From positions 3,280,201 through 3,344,200 of the forward strand of contig KE356560.1 of the NCBI GenBank assembly GCA_000415965.1: a DNA stretch of 64,000 nt. The letters are read 5' to 3'. The notes under the pieces were generated by a model that was not told the DNA's origin, did not search any database, and was given only the letters and a program-made list of their open reading frames with translations. The DNA is from Haloquadratum walsbyi J07HQW1. GTDB lineage: Archaea > Halobacteriota > Halobacteria > Halobacteriales > Haloferacaceae. Position 1 is the first letter of the stretch. Each line of letters begins with the position of its first letter. Of the stretch, positions 18,385-28,118 are shown in pieces. Position numbers and translations under genes: made by a program.

Positions 18385-20127
18385 GTGATTGATGATCCGA
18401 CCCGCGTCGAGTGGCGCCAGTGGGGCGATGGTGCGTTTACCGAAGCGCAGGCGAGTGATACACCAGTACTTCTCTCATTAACGGCGAGTTGGTGTGACAG
18501 TTGTCGTGAAATGGATATCGAGACATATGCAGAACCACGTATCGCCGCTAATATCAACGAGTGGTTCATACCAATCCGTGTCGATATTGATCGTCATCCA
18601 CGGGTTCGTGAACGGTATAATATGGGTGGATTTCCATCGACTGTTTTCTGTACACCAACAGGAAAATTACTCACAGGGGCGGCATATCTTGGACCTGATG
18701 GGATGCGACAGGTCATTGATTCTGTTCGGTCCGTCTGGGACAAAAGGGGTGCTGATGCCGGTCGAGTCCCACAGGCGCTTACGGACGATCCGACGCCAGT
18801 GGGAACAATCGATGAGCGTATCGAATCACATCTGGCCGGACAGCTTGAATTAAAATGGGACGACCGATTCGCCGGATGGGGGGATAACGCGAAGTTTCCA
18901 CTCCCACGAACAGTTGAGTTTGCTCTCAAACGCAAGCAAAACCAAGCAATTGAGACGCTTCATGTGATTGCAGAGTCATTGTATGATCACAGTACAGGCG
19001 GGTTCTATCGATACGCTGATAATCGTGATTGGACAACACCACATAAAGAAAAAATTCTTGATACGAACGCTGCGCTCATTCGAGCATTCGTAAATGGGTA
19101 TCTGTACACCGGTGAGGAAACGCTACTCGACCCCGCATACGGCACACAGCAATTTTTCATCGATCAATTATGGAATGGGCAGGCGTTTGGAAAGAGTATC
19201 GCCCCACAGTCAGAGAGTGAGTCGAAAACAGCGGAATCGGAAGCAACTGTCGACGCTCGTCGTGATTTAACAGCGTATGCGGGATCAAACGCTCTCATGG
19301 CAGATGCACTGTTGACACTGAGCGCATACACTGATGATAAAACAGCATATGAGTACGGTTCTCGTGTCCTTGGGACGCTTGAGTCAACATTCATCGGTGA
19401 TGATGGGATTGTATCGCACGCTGGTTATGATGAAACACCGGGTGAGCTTAATATATCGAGTGACACGGCGCACAGGACAGAAATAGAGGATACTGATCCT
19501 TCCGAGCCGATATTATTATTAGAAGACCACGCTCGCGTTATTAACGCGTTTGTCACCGCGCGCCAAGTGCTTGGACCGGATGTAAATACACTCACTAATG
19601 ACCCTGTATTAGTCGCGAGTGTTGTCGCTGATGCTGCGATTGACGCACTCTCTGATGCGAATGTCAATGGTGATGGCGATGCTGATGCTGATGGAGCGTT
19701 TCGAGATGGTCCGACGACTGGTCCGGGATTACTTGATCGCCCACTTCGACCACTTGATGGAGCTATTGAGATGGCAGACGCACTGTTGAAACTCGGACGT
19801 ATAAGTGATACTGACCAATATAAAACAGCGGCAACAGATGCACTTGCAGCATTTGCAGGTGCCCGTGACCGATTGGGTGTCCAAGTCGCTGGGTATGGGG
19901 CAGTCACCGCACGAGTGACACGACCACTGCTTTTTGTGAGGATGGGTGCTGAAGCAGGATCAGATCTGCATCGCGCCGCGCTCCGCATCGCTGATCACGA
20001 AGCGATTGTAATACCGAGTGTCACGGATATTCAGGATGGGACAGCCCATCTCACTCGTGGGTCAAAAACCGAGACCGCGACCACACCGGATGAGGTGATG
20101 AACGCAGTATCAGTGCTCACAGATTAA
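18385..20127 (+). CDS. DUF255/YyaL-like protein with thioredoxin-like N-terminal domain
   Basis: A 580-residue protein of the DUF255 family (YyaL, SPATA20). The first 150 residues form a thioredoxin-like domain with SLTASWCDSCREMDIETYA and the cis-proline region MGGFPSTVF. The remainder resembles an (alpha/alpha)6 barrel as in N-acylglucosamine epimerases, with GGFYRYADNRDWTTPHKEK and LDTNAALIRAFVNGY. The redox motif is CDSC rather than the CHWCH typical of the family, closer to classical thioredoxins. The protein is shorter than usual bacterial members (about 680 residues) and has a Ser/Glu-rich insert near 270-285. Start is GTG at 18385. Function in the family is unclear; a disulfide or sugar-related role is only inferred. 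Confidence 0.85.
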   Translation: MIDDPTRVEWRQWGDGAFTEAQASDTPVLLSLTASWCDSCREMDIETYAEPRIAANINEWFIPIRVDIDRHPRVRERYNMGGFPSTVFCTPTGKLLTGAAYLGPDGMRQVIDSVRSVWDKRGADAGRVPQALTDDPTPVGTIDERIESHLAGQLELKWDDRFAGWGDNAKFPLPRTVEFALKRKQNQAIETLHVIAESLYDHSTGGFYRYADNRDWTTPHKEKILDTNAALIRAFVNGYLYTGEETLLDPAYGTQQFFIDQLWNGQAFGKSIAPQSESESKTAESEATVDARRDLTAYAGSNALMADALLTLSAYTDDKTAYEYGSRVLGTLESTFIGDDGIVSHAGYDETPGELNISSDTAHRTEIEDTDPSEPILLLEDHARVINAFVTARQVLGPDVNTLTNDPVLVASVVADAAIDALSDANVNGDGDADADGAFRDGPTTGPGLLDRPLRPLDGAIEMADALLKLGRISDTDQYKTAATDALAAFAGARDRLGVQVAGYGAVTARVTRPLLFVRMGAEAGSDLHRAALRIADHEAIVIPSVTDIQDGTAHLTRGSKTETATTPDEVMNAVSVLTD

Positions 20128-20816
20128 AGCAGCCATCATATGTCTCACTTGCTGTTACGACGATTGATATTCGCTCCCTGAGACGGAGCTGTGAGTTTCG
20201 TGCGCTTGCGTTGAAGCCTCAGGTCTGTGAGTGAATTCGTTACTCATTTTGATAATCGTTTGTCTCACCCTACAGTGTGAGCGTTGGGAGATAACAGAGA
20301 GTGAGATGCAGAGAGACAATCCACAGTCCGTGGAATGAACCTGACATCGAGAAGATCAGGTACAAACATATATCGTTTGATAGAAAATCACAATATAACT
20401 ACAGCAGACGAAAATTGGAGCCATGCTGGGATATTCAGAAAACGCAACTTCGGATCGTCGTCAGCCGTTTGACTCGCCAAGTATTCAACACCTAGCGTGG
20501 TTGCGTGAGGTGGGGTTAACAGCACACAGTCTAAGCCGCAATTGGAGATCCAACGATGGCATCGTCAAGACCCGATGCAGTACTTACAGACAACGACCAT
20601 AGCCAGACTCCATGTCTTATTCTGCGGATTGAACAAGAGATGATGTCTTTGGGGATAAAATGAGATCAGGGACATATGAGCGACAGACAACGTGCTGTTC
20701 GATAAGCAGAGAGGAATTTCCACATCATAGCGCTACGAGCATATCACTATCGCACAGCTTTTTACTATGTGAATGCTCTCCTCCCTCAGCAACCCGATAC
20801 ATCGGTAAGTAGTGAC
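20128..20816. other. Long intergenic stretch without a recognisable gene
   Basis: About 690 bp between convergently transcribed genes. The longest frame (64 codons, 20301-20495) has no recognisable family and poor codon use. The part around 20500-20650 could be old transposase sequence, but I could not read any defined motif in it. No tRNA or clear hairpin was found. Confidence 0.4.
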
Positions 20817-21746
20817 TTAGGATGCACTGACCTCAGCCCGTAGTTGCTCAAGTGTAACCTCACGTTCAGCATGTGCATTATGCTGATGAATTGATTCATC
20901 ATTTGATTGTTTCATTCGAACAACGGCGTCATCGTCAAGATGGTCGAATGCATCAACGACCTGCTCAGCCATTGAGCGAACACAATCTTCGACAAACTTC
21001 GCATCGGCGTGTGCATGATACGTCATATAGTCCTCATCCGGACGCTTTGCAAGATTATAGATTCGCGCGGACATCGCATCACGAGCGATATCAGCGAGTT
21101 CGATCAGATCAACATCTGGGGATCCATCGGCTGTGATTGTGAGTGTTGCATGTCCTCGCTGTGAGTGTCCCGGTTGTGGGACCTGCTCAAGAAAGGTCTC
21201 GATTGTTTCATCCTCAATATCAAGATCGCGCATCACATCACGAGCTCTCGATGCAGACATTCCTTGAGAGCATGGACAGACTGTCATGCCAATTACCTCT
21301 GCTCCAATCTCCTCACGCGTTCCCTCATCAGTCGCCGTTGCACTGGCAATAATTGAGATTGTATTTTGCGTTGGAAGTTCACTTGCTGGGGTATCTTCAT
21401 GTATGACAAGATCTGCGGTCATCTCAACTGTTGCAGTTGTCGTGTATTCATGTTTTTCTAATAACCGCTCTGCAACGTCACCGCACATATCCTCAACGCG
21501 AGAAACTGACCCAGAAACAGCCGCCTCAAGTGTCTCATCAATTACTTGCATATTCCGGCTCATATCAATTCCTTTCCGACCACTCGGAAGGTCAACAAAC
21601 ACCTCGAATTCAGCCATCAATACAAGTGGAGTTTCTCCTTCCCGCTCGATCTTCACGAGCTTATCAACGTCTGTGACTCCGACCTGACTCAATCCGACGG
21701 TGACGTCGGGACGACTTGCCTGAACATCAGGCAATTGGTGACTCAT
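20817..21746 (-). CDS. mptA: GTP cyclohydrolase IV (MptA/FolE2 family)
   Basis: A 309-residue Fe(II)-dependent GTP cyclohydrolase of the MptA group. It opens the GTP imidazole ring to 7,8-dihydroneopterin 2',3'-cyclic phosphate, the first step to pterins (folate-type cofactors) and, in haloarchaea, also feeding archaeosine synthesis. Diagnostic blocks are [14 protein letters not shown], the catalytic and metal site [20 protein letters not shown] (Cys in CPCSQG), [15 protein letters not shown] and [19 protein letters not shown]. Length and ATG start at 21746 are standard. No pterin or archaeosine partner genes are adjacent. Strong identification. Confidence 0.95.
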   Translation of the reverse strand: MSHQLPDVQASRPDVTVGLSQVGVTDVDKLVKIEREGETPLVLMAEFEVFVDLPSGRKGIDMSRNMQVIDETLEAAVSGSVSRVEDMCGDVAERLLEKHEYTTTATVEMTADLVIHEDTPASELPTQNTISIIASATATDEGTREEIGAEVIGMTVCPCSQGMSASRARDVMRDLDIEDETIETFLEQVPQPGHSQRGHATLTITADGSPDVDLIELADIARDAMSARIYNLAKRPDEDYMTYHAHADAKFVEDCVRSMAEQVVDAFDHLDDDAVVRMKQSNDESIHQHNAHAEREVTLEQLRAEVSAS

Positions 21747-21863
21747 CGATGAGACCCTAGAGCGGTATTCGATTAATGCTTTCGTTCTGTAAGGACGAGT
21801 ATTTGTAGCATCAAACTTACCAACGATGATATATACGTTATCTTAAATACGCTTGGACTATCC

Positions 21864-22390
21864 TTGACATCCTCCTCCGCGTTCACGCGGAGGAATCCCG
21901 AGCGTTGGGAGTTTCAGGTTTCACACTCCCACCGAACAACCAGTCAGTGCGAATCTGAAGGGTTGTTCGCGGTCTGAGGCGGGTGCAGGTGGGACTGCTG
22001 GCGGTGCCAAGCCGCCGGTACTCCTATTCTCGACCATATACGGCGTCCAGGCGTTGTTTGTGCCGCAGGGACGCCGGCAGGCGTTAGCAAACTCGGAGTT
22101 ACTTTCAATGGTGTTTGCAAGCAGTCGGGCACAGCATCGGTTCATTATAGGAACCGACCGTTCACCAGACTGATTCCGATGATTGTCTTATTGCTTGGGG
22201 CGGACAGGCCGCCATCGTCGGACTGGCGGGAATCGCTCTGTTTCCAACCGATTCCTGTTTTATTGTGTGATTGCCTGTCATTTAAATGTGTGTATTTTGA
22301 AATTTGAATCGAGCGACGACAGTCGGATTTTGGAGGGCGTGACGGCGCGTATCCACGGCCTGAAGACCGTGGGATTGGGCCTGCTCAGCA
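21864..22390. mobile_element. Palindrome-ended non-autonomous element, IS200/IS605-like (PATE type)
   Basis: TTGAC (21864-21868), a typical target pentamer for IS200/IS605 elements, is followed at once by a perfect hairpin CCTCCGCG-TTCA-CGCGGAGG (21874-21893). About 460 bp further a second hairpin CCACGG-CCTGAAGA-CCGTGG (22353-22372) marks the other end. The interior is GC-richer than the surroundings and encodes no transposase; a 74-codon minus-strand frame (21921-22145) is not a known protein. This fits the palindrome-associated, transposase-less IS605 derivatives known in Haloquadratum. The exact right boundary is uncertain. Confidence 0.65.
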
Positions 22391-22528
22391 TATAAAATAT
22401 CACTTATACGATAATATAAGCGCATCTTTGAGACTGAGACACCGGTCTCCACAAGAATGTTCATATCAATCAGGTAAGTGAGACGGAATTTATAGGTCGA
22501 TCTCTACTGAGAATCATAAAAGAGATGA

Positions 22529-23032
22529 TTACGGCCAATCATCGCGCTCGCTCGATTCAAACGGGTCGTCTGCCTCCGTGGTCTCGGCGAGTTCCCACCC
22601 AGCGGCGGATGCTGCATCCTCAAGCGGGAGGAATTCCCAGTCAACGTTGTCAGCAACATCAGCATCGGTTTGATTATCACTGATAAGAACATGGCGGGCT
22701 GTTTCGAACTGTTGTTTGACGTTCTCAAGACTCGCTTCAACTCCACGTGGTCCTGAGAAAAAATCTTGTCTCACTCGATGTTTCCGAGTGAAATTTGTAA
22801 CAACATACGTCGGCTTCTCGCTCACAACACCAACATATTCTGTCCATTGTCGTGCATCGTTAAATACAGAATTCGGATCTGCAAGCGCACGTAACGCTTC
22901 GAGTTCAAATGCAAGCGTCATATCTGCATCGCCATTACCGCCTGGTGCCCCTCCATCGGTGCGAATACCCGAGTGATTAAGCTGATCTTTGTCTATCGGA
23001 TATGTGTCGGATATAATATTGATCATATGCAT
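22529..23032 (-). CDS. Conserved haloarchaeal protein of unknown function
   Basis: A 167-residue soluble acidic protein. After a variable N-terminus, residues 38 onward read MTLAFELEALRALADPNSVF, then DARQWTEYVGVVSEKPTYVV, NFTRKHRVRQDFFSGPRG and a C-terminal WEFLPLEDAASAAGWEL, ending in RDDWP. These blocks are conserved among haloarchaea but I know no function; there is no catalytic signature. The start could be 23032, 23026 or, for a short form, 22921. It stands between two element remnants. Confidence 0.72.
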   Translation of the reverse strand: MHMINIISDTYPIDKDQLNHSGIRTDGGAPGGNGDADMTLAFELEALRALADPNSVFNDARQWTEYVGVVSEKPTYVVTNFTRKHRVRQDFFSGPRGVEASLENVKQQFETARHVLISDNQTDADVADNVDWEFLPLEDAASAAGWELAETTEADDPFESSERDDWP

Positions 23033-23100
23033 ACTATCGGGCAGTCATCAAAAATTGCATCGGTCCAACGTTATGACGGTGTTTCCTATGGGAGTTCTGA

Positions 23101-23312
23101 TTGACATCTTCCCGGTTTGAAGATGCGGGAATCCAACGATACCACACTGCTGGATTGGAGTCTCCCGCCTCTATTCGAGGGTGGAATCCTCGGGAAAGCT
23201 CAGACAGGCATATTCCATGCTGTGTTAACCAACGAGGGTTCTATGTCCACGCCAAACGGATGAAGACTCAGAGCTACTTTCGCTATTATTGATGTCGAGG
23301 GGATGTCCCCCC
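23101..23312. mobile_element. Fragment of an IS200/IS605-type element end
   Basis: TTGAC at 23101-23105 is followed by ATCTTCCCGGTTTGAAGATG and CGGGAATCC, an imperfect hairpin with the same layout as the element end at 21864 (TTGACATCCTCC, hairpin, GAATCC). A small palindrome GGGGATGTCCCC near 23298-23310 could be the opposite end, giving a 210 bp remnant. There is no coding capacity. Boundaries are guesses. The rest of 23033-23529 has no gene. Confidence 0.4.
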
Positions 23313-23529
23313 CATTCATTTCAATGTCAGTGTTGAACACCATATTCCAGTCCTCAGAAATGTTCGACGCACGTTTGGCGCGCTGACTGCCATCTGTGAT
23401 TGCACACGACACGTCACACGACACGTTTCCAGTGTTTGCGAGCACTCCACCTGTATTGGTCAAACATCCGCCCGAGTTGTGAGTAGTTGTGGATTTCGCT
23501 CAATGGGTGCGGTGGAGCTTTTCACGCAG

Positions 23530-24774
23530 TTACTCGATAACCGTTCCCACTGGCTCAAGATCGTCTAATTCGAATTCTTCCTGCATCAGTGTCTCACGCT
23601 GATCAGAAACGACACGACGTTCCCGCATCAATTGTTTATATTTCGACTGTGGTGAGAGGTCACCGATAAGAACACCCCCGACGATACGTCCGTCTTTAAG
23701 GGCCAATCGTCGCCACTCAGTGTCAGAGTGTTTTGCCTCGACAGTCTCATCACCAAGGGTTGGATGTCCGAACGAGAGAAATGGGAAATCAAAGTGAGTG
23801 ATTGAGTACGACGAAACCCACTCAAATGGCTCTGAGTTGTATTCAACCATATTTTTCGCTGCAATCGACCCTTGCTCCTTTGCTGATCCCCATGCGCCGT
23901 TCTGTCCCCGCTCTCCAAGGATTCGGTCATAAAACTCCGTGATATCGCCTGCAGCGAACACATCCTCGTGGCTTGTCTGCATGTATTCATCGACGATAAT
24001 GCCATCATCACATTCGATAGACGTGTTCTGAAGAATCTCAGTATTGAAATTCAATCCAATTGCAATACCAACGAAGTCAGCATCATATCGGTTCCCACTT
24101 GGATCAATCGCCGCGGTCACATGACCGGTGTCGTCGACCTCAAAGTGATCAACCCCTGATTGAAATACAGGCTCAACGCCACGCTCACGAAGTGCATCGT
24201 GAATAATTGATGCGCCCTCCTCAGAGAGTGCATACCGCCACCAGCAGTCTCCACGCATCAGGTACTTTCCTTCAACATCTTGTGCAGCAGTAATAGCTGC
24301 AAGGTCAATACCGAGTAATCCTGCTCCGACAATGACAGAACTATCCGCAGACTCAATGTTTGATTTGATATCCCGGGCATCCTGGAATGTCCAAAAATGA
24401 TGGATCCCATCCGCGTCAGCATTGTCAACTGGCAATTGCGTCGGCGTTCCACCTGTTGCGAGAAGGAGCTTGTCCCAGTCGTATGTATCGCCATGATGTG
24501 TCTCAATTGTGTGTCCAGTAACGTCGATATCAACGACGAGTGTGTTCAATTCAAGCTTAATGTTCCGATCATCATACCAAGACTCATCATGAATCGAGAT
24601 TGGTGCCGCTGGGAGCTTTCCTTTTGCATACTCCTTGATTAAGATTCGATTATACAACGACTCGCCTTCATCGGTGAGGATTGTGATGTCAGCATCAGGT
24701 GCCTCCTCGCGAAGTGTCTCAGCGGCGGAGCTCCCTGCAACCCCGTCACCGATAATTACGTACGACTGGGTCAT
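23530..24774 (-). CDS. FAD-dependent NAD(P)H oxidoreductase (class I pyridine nucleotide-disulfide type)
   Basis: A 414-residue flavoprotein. The N-terminal FAD-binding motif is VIIGDGVAGSSAAETLREEA, the second ATG motif LLLATGGTPTQLP, the NAD(P)H-binding motif VIVGAGLLGIDLAA, and the FAD C-terminal motif DVFAAGDITEFYD. This is the layout of rubredoxin/ferredoxin reductases and of the NirB N-terminal half. The redox-active CxxC of disulfide reductases is not seen, so electron transfer to a partner protein is more likely. The ATG at 24774 (MTQSYVIIGDG) is preferred to one two codons upstream. The partner is unknown and no electron-carrier gene is adjacent. Confidence 0.85.
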   Translation of the reverse strand: MTQSYVIIGDGVAGSSAAETLREEAPDADITILTDEGESLYNRILIKEYAKGKLPAAPISIHDESWYDDRNIKLELNTLVVDIDVTGHTIETHHGDTYDWDKLLLATGGTPTQLPVDNADADGIHHFWTFQDARDIKSNIESADSSVIVGAGLLGIDLAAITAAQDVEGKYLMRGDCWWRYALSEEGASIIHDALRERGVEPVFQSGVDHFEVDDTGHVTAAIDPSGNRYDADFVGIAIGLNFNTEILQNTSIECDDGIIVDEYMQTSHEDVFAAGDITEFYDRILGERGQNGAWGSAKEQGSIAAKNMVEYNSEPFEWVSSYSITHFDFPFLSFGHPTLGDETVEAKHSDTEWRRLALKDGRIVGGVLIGDLSPQSKYKQLMRERRVVSDQRETLMQEEFELDDLEPVGTVIE

Positions 24775-25005
24775 ATACAAATTGTTTGCGTCGGGATTAA
24801 AAGTGAATTGCTATCAGGAGTGCCCAGGTCTTAACAACGATATTAATACTCACACCAGACGAGAGTCTGATATTTATGATTCGGATTCCCGTGAGTGACG
24901 TTGCGTCTGTAGAGTAATCCGGGGACGACTACATATATGTAACTGTCATATACAGACACATAGATAATCGGATAGTTGAAGATCGCTCAAACCAATCTCC
25001 GATTG

Positions 25006-25614
25006 ATGAAAATCCGCCAGAATATCCGACATTTCGCGGCAAAAAAAGCACTCACGATGCCCATTATTGGTGATATTGCGACAGAGAAACTCGTAGATCT
25101 TCATGTGAGTATTTTCGCTAAGAAGGCTGACCCTGAGTACCGTGAGGAACGAGAGCCACATCTTGAGACGTTTTTCGATTGCACGTTTGAAACGTACGTT
25201 CGTGCACTTGAGGAAGGTTTTACTGAGGCAGAGGCGCGAGAAATCACACATATTCAGGCGAATTTCGACTTTTATAATCATGGATGGACAGAGATGATGG
25301 AATTCCCAACAGACGAGCTTGAATCACATTATGAACGGTATGAATCATTCTTTACTCGATATAATATCGATATCGCAAATCCACTTGGTGATTTTCGAAC
25401 TCAAGAGATCACTGCAGCATCAGCGACTCCGGAACGACTTGATAACCCAGAGCATCCACACGCTGAGGGTGGATTCGCTGACGATGTATACGTTGAAACC
25501 GAGTCTGGCGAACTAACTGTTGGCGGACAAACAGAGCCGGATAATATTGATGTCGAAGATGCACCTGGACTCCAAGGTGTTGATACTGACACCGATGAGA
25601 CAACCGAAGTATAA
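25006..25614 (+). CDS. DUF6149 family protein
   Basis: A 202-residue soluble acidic protein starting MKIRQNIRHFAAKKAL. The first 150 residues are helical with IGDIATEKLVDLHVSIF and the conserved block EITHIQANFDFYNHGWTEMM; the C-terminus is a disordered acidic tail with HPHAEGGFADDVYVE. I recognise this as the haloarchaeal DUF6149 family, function unknown. The ATG at 25006 fits relatives; an in-frame TTG lies 30 bp upstream. Confidence 0.8.
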   Translation: MKIRQNIRHFAAKKALTMPIIGDIATEKLVDLHVSIFAKKADPEYREEREPHLETFFDCTFETYVRALEEGFTEAEAREITHIQANFDFYNHGWTEMMEFPTDELESHYERYESFFTRYNIDIANPLGDFRTQEITAASATPERLDNPEHPHAEGGFADDVYVETESGELTVGGQTEPDNIDVEDAPGLQGVDTDTDETTEV

Positions 25615-25960
25615 CCATAGCCTCGGTTGAACCCTCCCCGCGCCCGCGGAGAGTAAGAGGATTTCTTCGTGAATTTCCGCAGTCGCAGAGTATCAATATC
25701 AGTATCCGTATTCGCTGTATTGCGATACAAGATATCTAAGAGGTCAACGGGTCGGTGGAATCAAACCTATGGCGCATTTGCCTCCGGTTAATCACGACCG
25801 TCTCAGCTGAGGCGCATAGACCGGACGTTGAGAGTGACATACTTCTCTTTCTGATTAAAATATGAAACTATGAGCCACTATCTGGGCGCACTGTGGATGA
25901 CTGCACTGATTCCCTATCTGTGTTGGTGCTGTGTGCATCATTGATATTGGTTCTGGCTTG
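25615..25960. other. Intergenic stretch, nothing recognised
   Basis: About 345 bp between the DUF6149 gene and an element remnant. It has a GC-rich inverted segment just after the stop codon (CCTCCCCGCGCCCGCGGAG around 25633-25651) that could act as a terminator-like structure. No frame resembles a protein. Confidence 0.4.
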
Positions 25961-25984
25961 GATTACAGTTGTTCAAGACGAAAG

Positions 25985-26472
25985 CCCACACGACTTGAGC
26001 CGTGGGGTGAAGCCGACATGATAGGAGACAACCCACCGACCGGTAGCCGGACGGGAGTTGTGTCCCGACTCTTTAATTTTGGCCCTCCCGTACTATATCG
26101 TGACGGCGTTCCCCGGTTGTGGCACGGGGTCTTCGACCCCAACGGACGCTTCGCGTCCACAGCCTACCGGGTAACAAGACCGAACCCAGTCCACGGCGTA
26201 ACACGCAAGCTGACGCGAACCGTGGTACCCAGTCGGCTGAATACCCGACCGTGGAGGCCCGAACCGGTATTCGGGCTGTCGAAGCGCCCGTCGCGTCTGG
26301 GTGGGAAGGCCCGTTTGACCGGGCTGTACGCGCTGGAAAGCACGTCCGGAGTCGTAACCGGATAGCCACCGTCGAACGCCCTTCCCGAAAGGGAACTTGA
26401 GGACCGAGGAAACGCGCACTCTTGAACTCCCCTTCGGGGAATCTCACCCCTTCAGGGGTGGGAGGAGGTCAA
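25985..26472. mobile_element. GC-rich palindrome-ended non-autonomous element remnant (IS200/IS605-like)
   Basis: On the minus strand TTGAC (26468-26472) is followed by CTCCTCC and two perfect hairpins: CACCCC-TTCA-GGGGTG (26445-26460) and CCCC-TTC-GGGG (26429-26439). The opposite end has an imperfect hairpin CCCACACG...CCGTGGGG (25985-26007) and the motif GGGTGAAGCCGACA (26005-26018), also present at 4334-4347. The interior, about 26030-26400, is visibly richer in G and C than the genes around it and holds overlapping open frames on both strands that I take as composition artefacts. No transposase is recognisable. One end overlaps the last codons of the oxidoreductase gene. Confidence 0.65.
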
Positions 26473-27843
26473 CTCTGCACTCTCGGGTCTCGTTTCATTT
26501 TCAGCATCATCAAATGACTCGATAATACAGTCGGCTGCTTCATATCCAGCAACGACGCCACCATTGAGCGAACGCTCTGGATACTGCGCTGCTGAGGCCA
26601 TCCCGGCGTAATAAATCCCATCACCGACTGTGTCTCCGATGTCATATGGGATAACCAAATCAAGATAGCCACGCTCGTATATCGGTGCTGCACGAGGATT
26701 CCGTGAGATACGGATATTATTAATGTTCTCTCGATTAAATTGCGGAAACATCGATTCGATCTCCGCAAGCCATTGCTCTCGGACAGTATCGTCATCAGCC
26801 TGCCAGAGATCCTCTGTCTGATCCTGAACATACGCCGCAATATACATTAGATGATCGCCACCATACCTTTGAGGATCAACAAAATTTGTATGCTCAATTA
26901 AGGCTCCGAATGACGCGTCGTGTGCAATATTCAACCAATATGTATCCAGTACGGACTCATCCATGCTCATAAGCCCACAGACTGCTCCTTGAAAGTCAAT
27001 CTCACATGTATAGCCGGTCAGTGATTCTAACACGTGCGGCATTGTCGCAACAACAGTCGCATCAACGGGATATGTCGTCTCTGTCTCGCCATTCGATCCC
27101 GCAGTATCGGTCACTGTAAGCGCACTCACAGTGTTTGTTTCCGAGTCGACGGTGAGGTTACTCACAGGAGCGTTTGTCATGATATTCTCATGCCCGACAG
27201 CTTCAACGAGCGCATCAAGCAACACACCGAAACCACCATCGAAGTAACCAAGCACCTCTCCCCGCAGAGGGTCGCGCTCACCACGGAATCGAACACGTCC
27301 AAGGAACCATGCGGCTGATACGTCGTGTTTTCGATCACCATATTTTCCATCAAGCAACGGATCAACAAAATTCTCATACACGCCCGTGGTAGTGTGTTTT
27401 TCAACAAACTCTCGGACGGTCATATGTTCGTACGCCTCAAGATTATTATAAGCGTCAAAATCAGGAATTCCATTGCGAATATCAACGCCGAGGGTTAATA
27501 ATCCAAGTCGAAAGGTATCATATAGACTGAGATGCGGGTATGTGAGAATCTCCAATGGGGTATTCAGTGGATACGCGGTTCCATCAATGTAGTATCCATT
27601 TGTCCCGATTCGCCATTCGATGCGCTCACCTAATCCCAGTTCTTCAGCAAGCGTAACGATTGTTTCCTCGGACTTTGAGAGATGATGATAGAATCGCTCG
27701 ATGTCGTCACCACCTGTTTCATACACAGCCGCAAGCCCACCAACCGTCTCTGTAGCTTCGAACACCTGCACTTCATGTCCCGCCTGTTGAAGTCGATATG
27801 CCGCAGCTAACCCAGCAATGCCACCGCCGACGACACCAATCAT
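26452..27843 (-). CDS. FAD-dependent oxidoreductase, protoporphyrinogen oxidase/amine oxidase-like
   Basis: A 463-residue flavoprotein with the N-terminal motif MIGVVGGGIAGLAAAYRLQQ, the GG doublet motif VGGLAAVYETGGDDIERFYH and a C-terminal FAD motif around DGIYYAGMASAAQYPERSLN with GGVVAGYEAA. It belongs to the amine-oxidase/protoporphyrinogen oxidase-like group, which also includes UDP-galactopyranose mutase-like proteins; the block VREFVEKHTTTGVYENFVDPLL fits that. Substrate unknown. The ATG at 27843 sits directly before the Rossmann motif. The last codons (LTSSHP and the TGA stop) are provided by the terminal TTGAC-CTCCTCC hairpin of the neighbouring mobile element, so the original C-terminus has been replaced. 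Confidence 0.85.
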   Translation of the reverse strand: MIGVVGGGIAGLAAAYRLQQAGHEVQVFEATETVGGLAAVYETGGDDIERFYHHLSKSEETIVTLAEELGLGERIEWRIGTNGYYIDGTAYPLNTPLEILTYPHLSLYDTFRLGLLTLGVDIRNGIPDFDAYNNLEAYEHMTVREFVEKHTTTGVYENFVDPLLDGKYGDRKHDVSAAWFLGRVRFRGERDPLRGEVLGYFDGGFGVLLDALVEAVGHENIMTNAPVSNLTVDSETNTVSALTVTDTAGSNGETETTYPVDATVVATMPHVLESLTGYTCEIDFQGAVCGLMSMDESVLDTYWLNIAHDASFGALIEHTNFVDPQRYGGDHLMYIAAYVQDQTEDLWQADDDTVREQWLAEIESMFPQFNRENINNIRISRNPRAAPIYERGYLDLVIPYDIGDTVGDGIYYAGMASAAQYPERSLNGGVVAGYEAADCIIESFDDAENETRPESAELTSSHP

Positions 27844-28118
27844 AGTAATCATTATTGAATTGTCTACAAAATGTGTTCCGCTTGGGTACACACCGCACGT
27901 GGAGTTATCAGTGGATATGGTGAATTCCTCTGAGGCTTGGGTGTGACCGGAAATATAAACATATAGCACATGATATGACCCTCAGAGAAGAATCAGCATT
28001 GCTCATCAATTTATGATATTGATGGAGTTGAGTATCATCGTGTGAATGTGATACAATCGAGTGTTCTCACTCGCTGAGTGCTCGTTCGCTACCTTTTTAC
28101 CCGCAGTTTGGCAATCTG

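Noticed and set aside
21921..22145. 74-codon minus-strand frame in the palindrome-ended element
   Set aside because: No similarity to a transposase or other protein was recognised and it lies within element DNA that looks non-coding.
26073..26447. Open frames of about 100-124 codons on both strands
   Set aside because: They overlap each other inside a GC-rich element remnant, are Arg/Pro/Gly-rich in a way unlike the acidic proteins of this genome, and resemble no family; open frames are expected by chance at this composition.
27901..27960. CCTCTGAGGCTTGGGTGTGACC upstream of an oxidoreductase resembling the hairpin end near 5763-5795
   Set aside because: Only about 20 bp match and no second end or coding remnant is nearby, so it is too weak to call an element.
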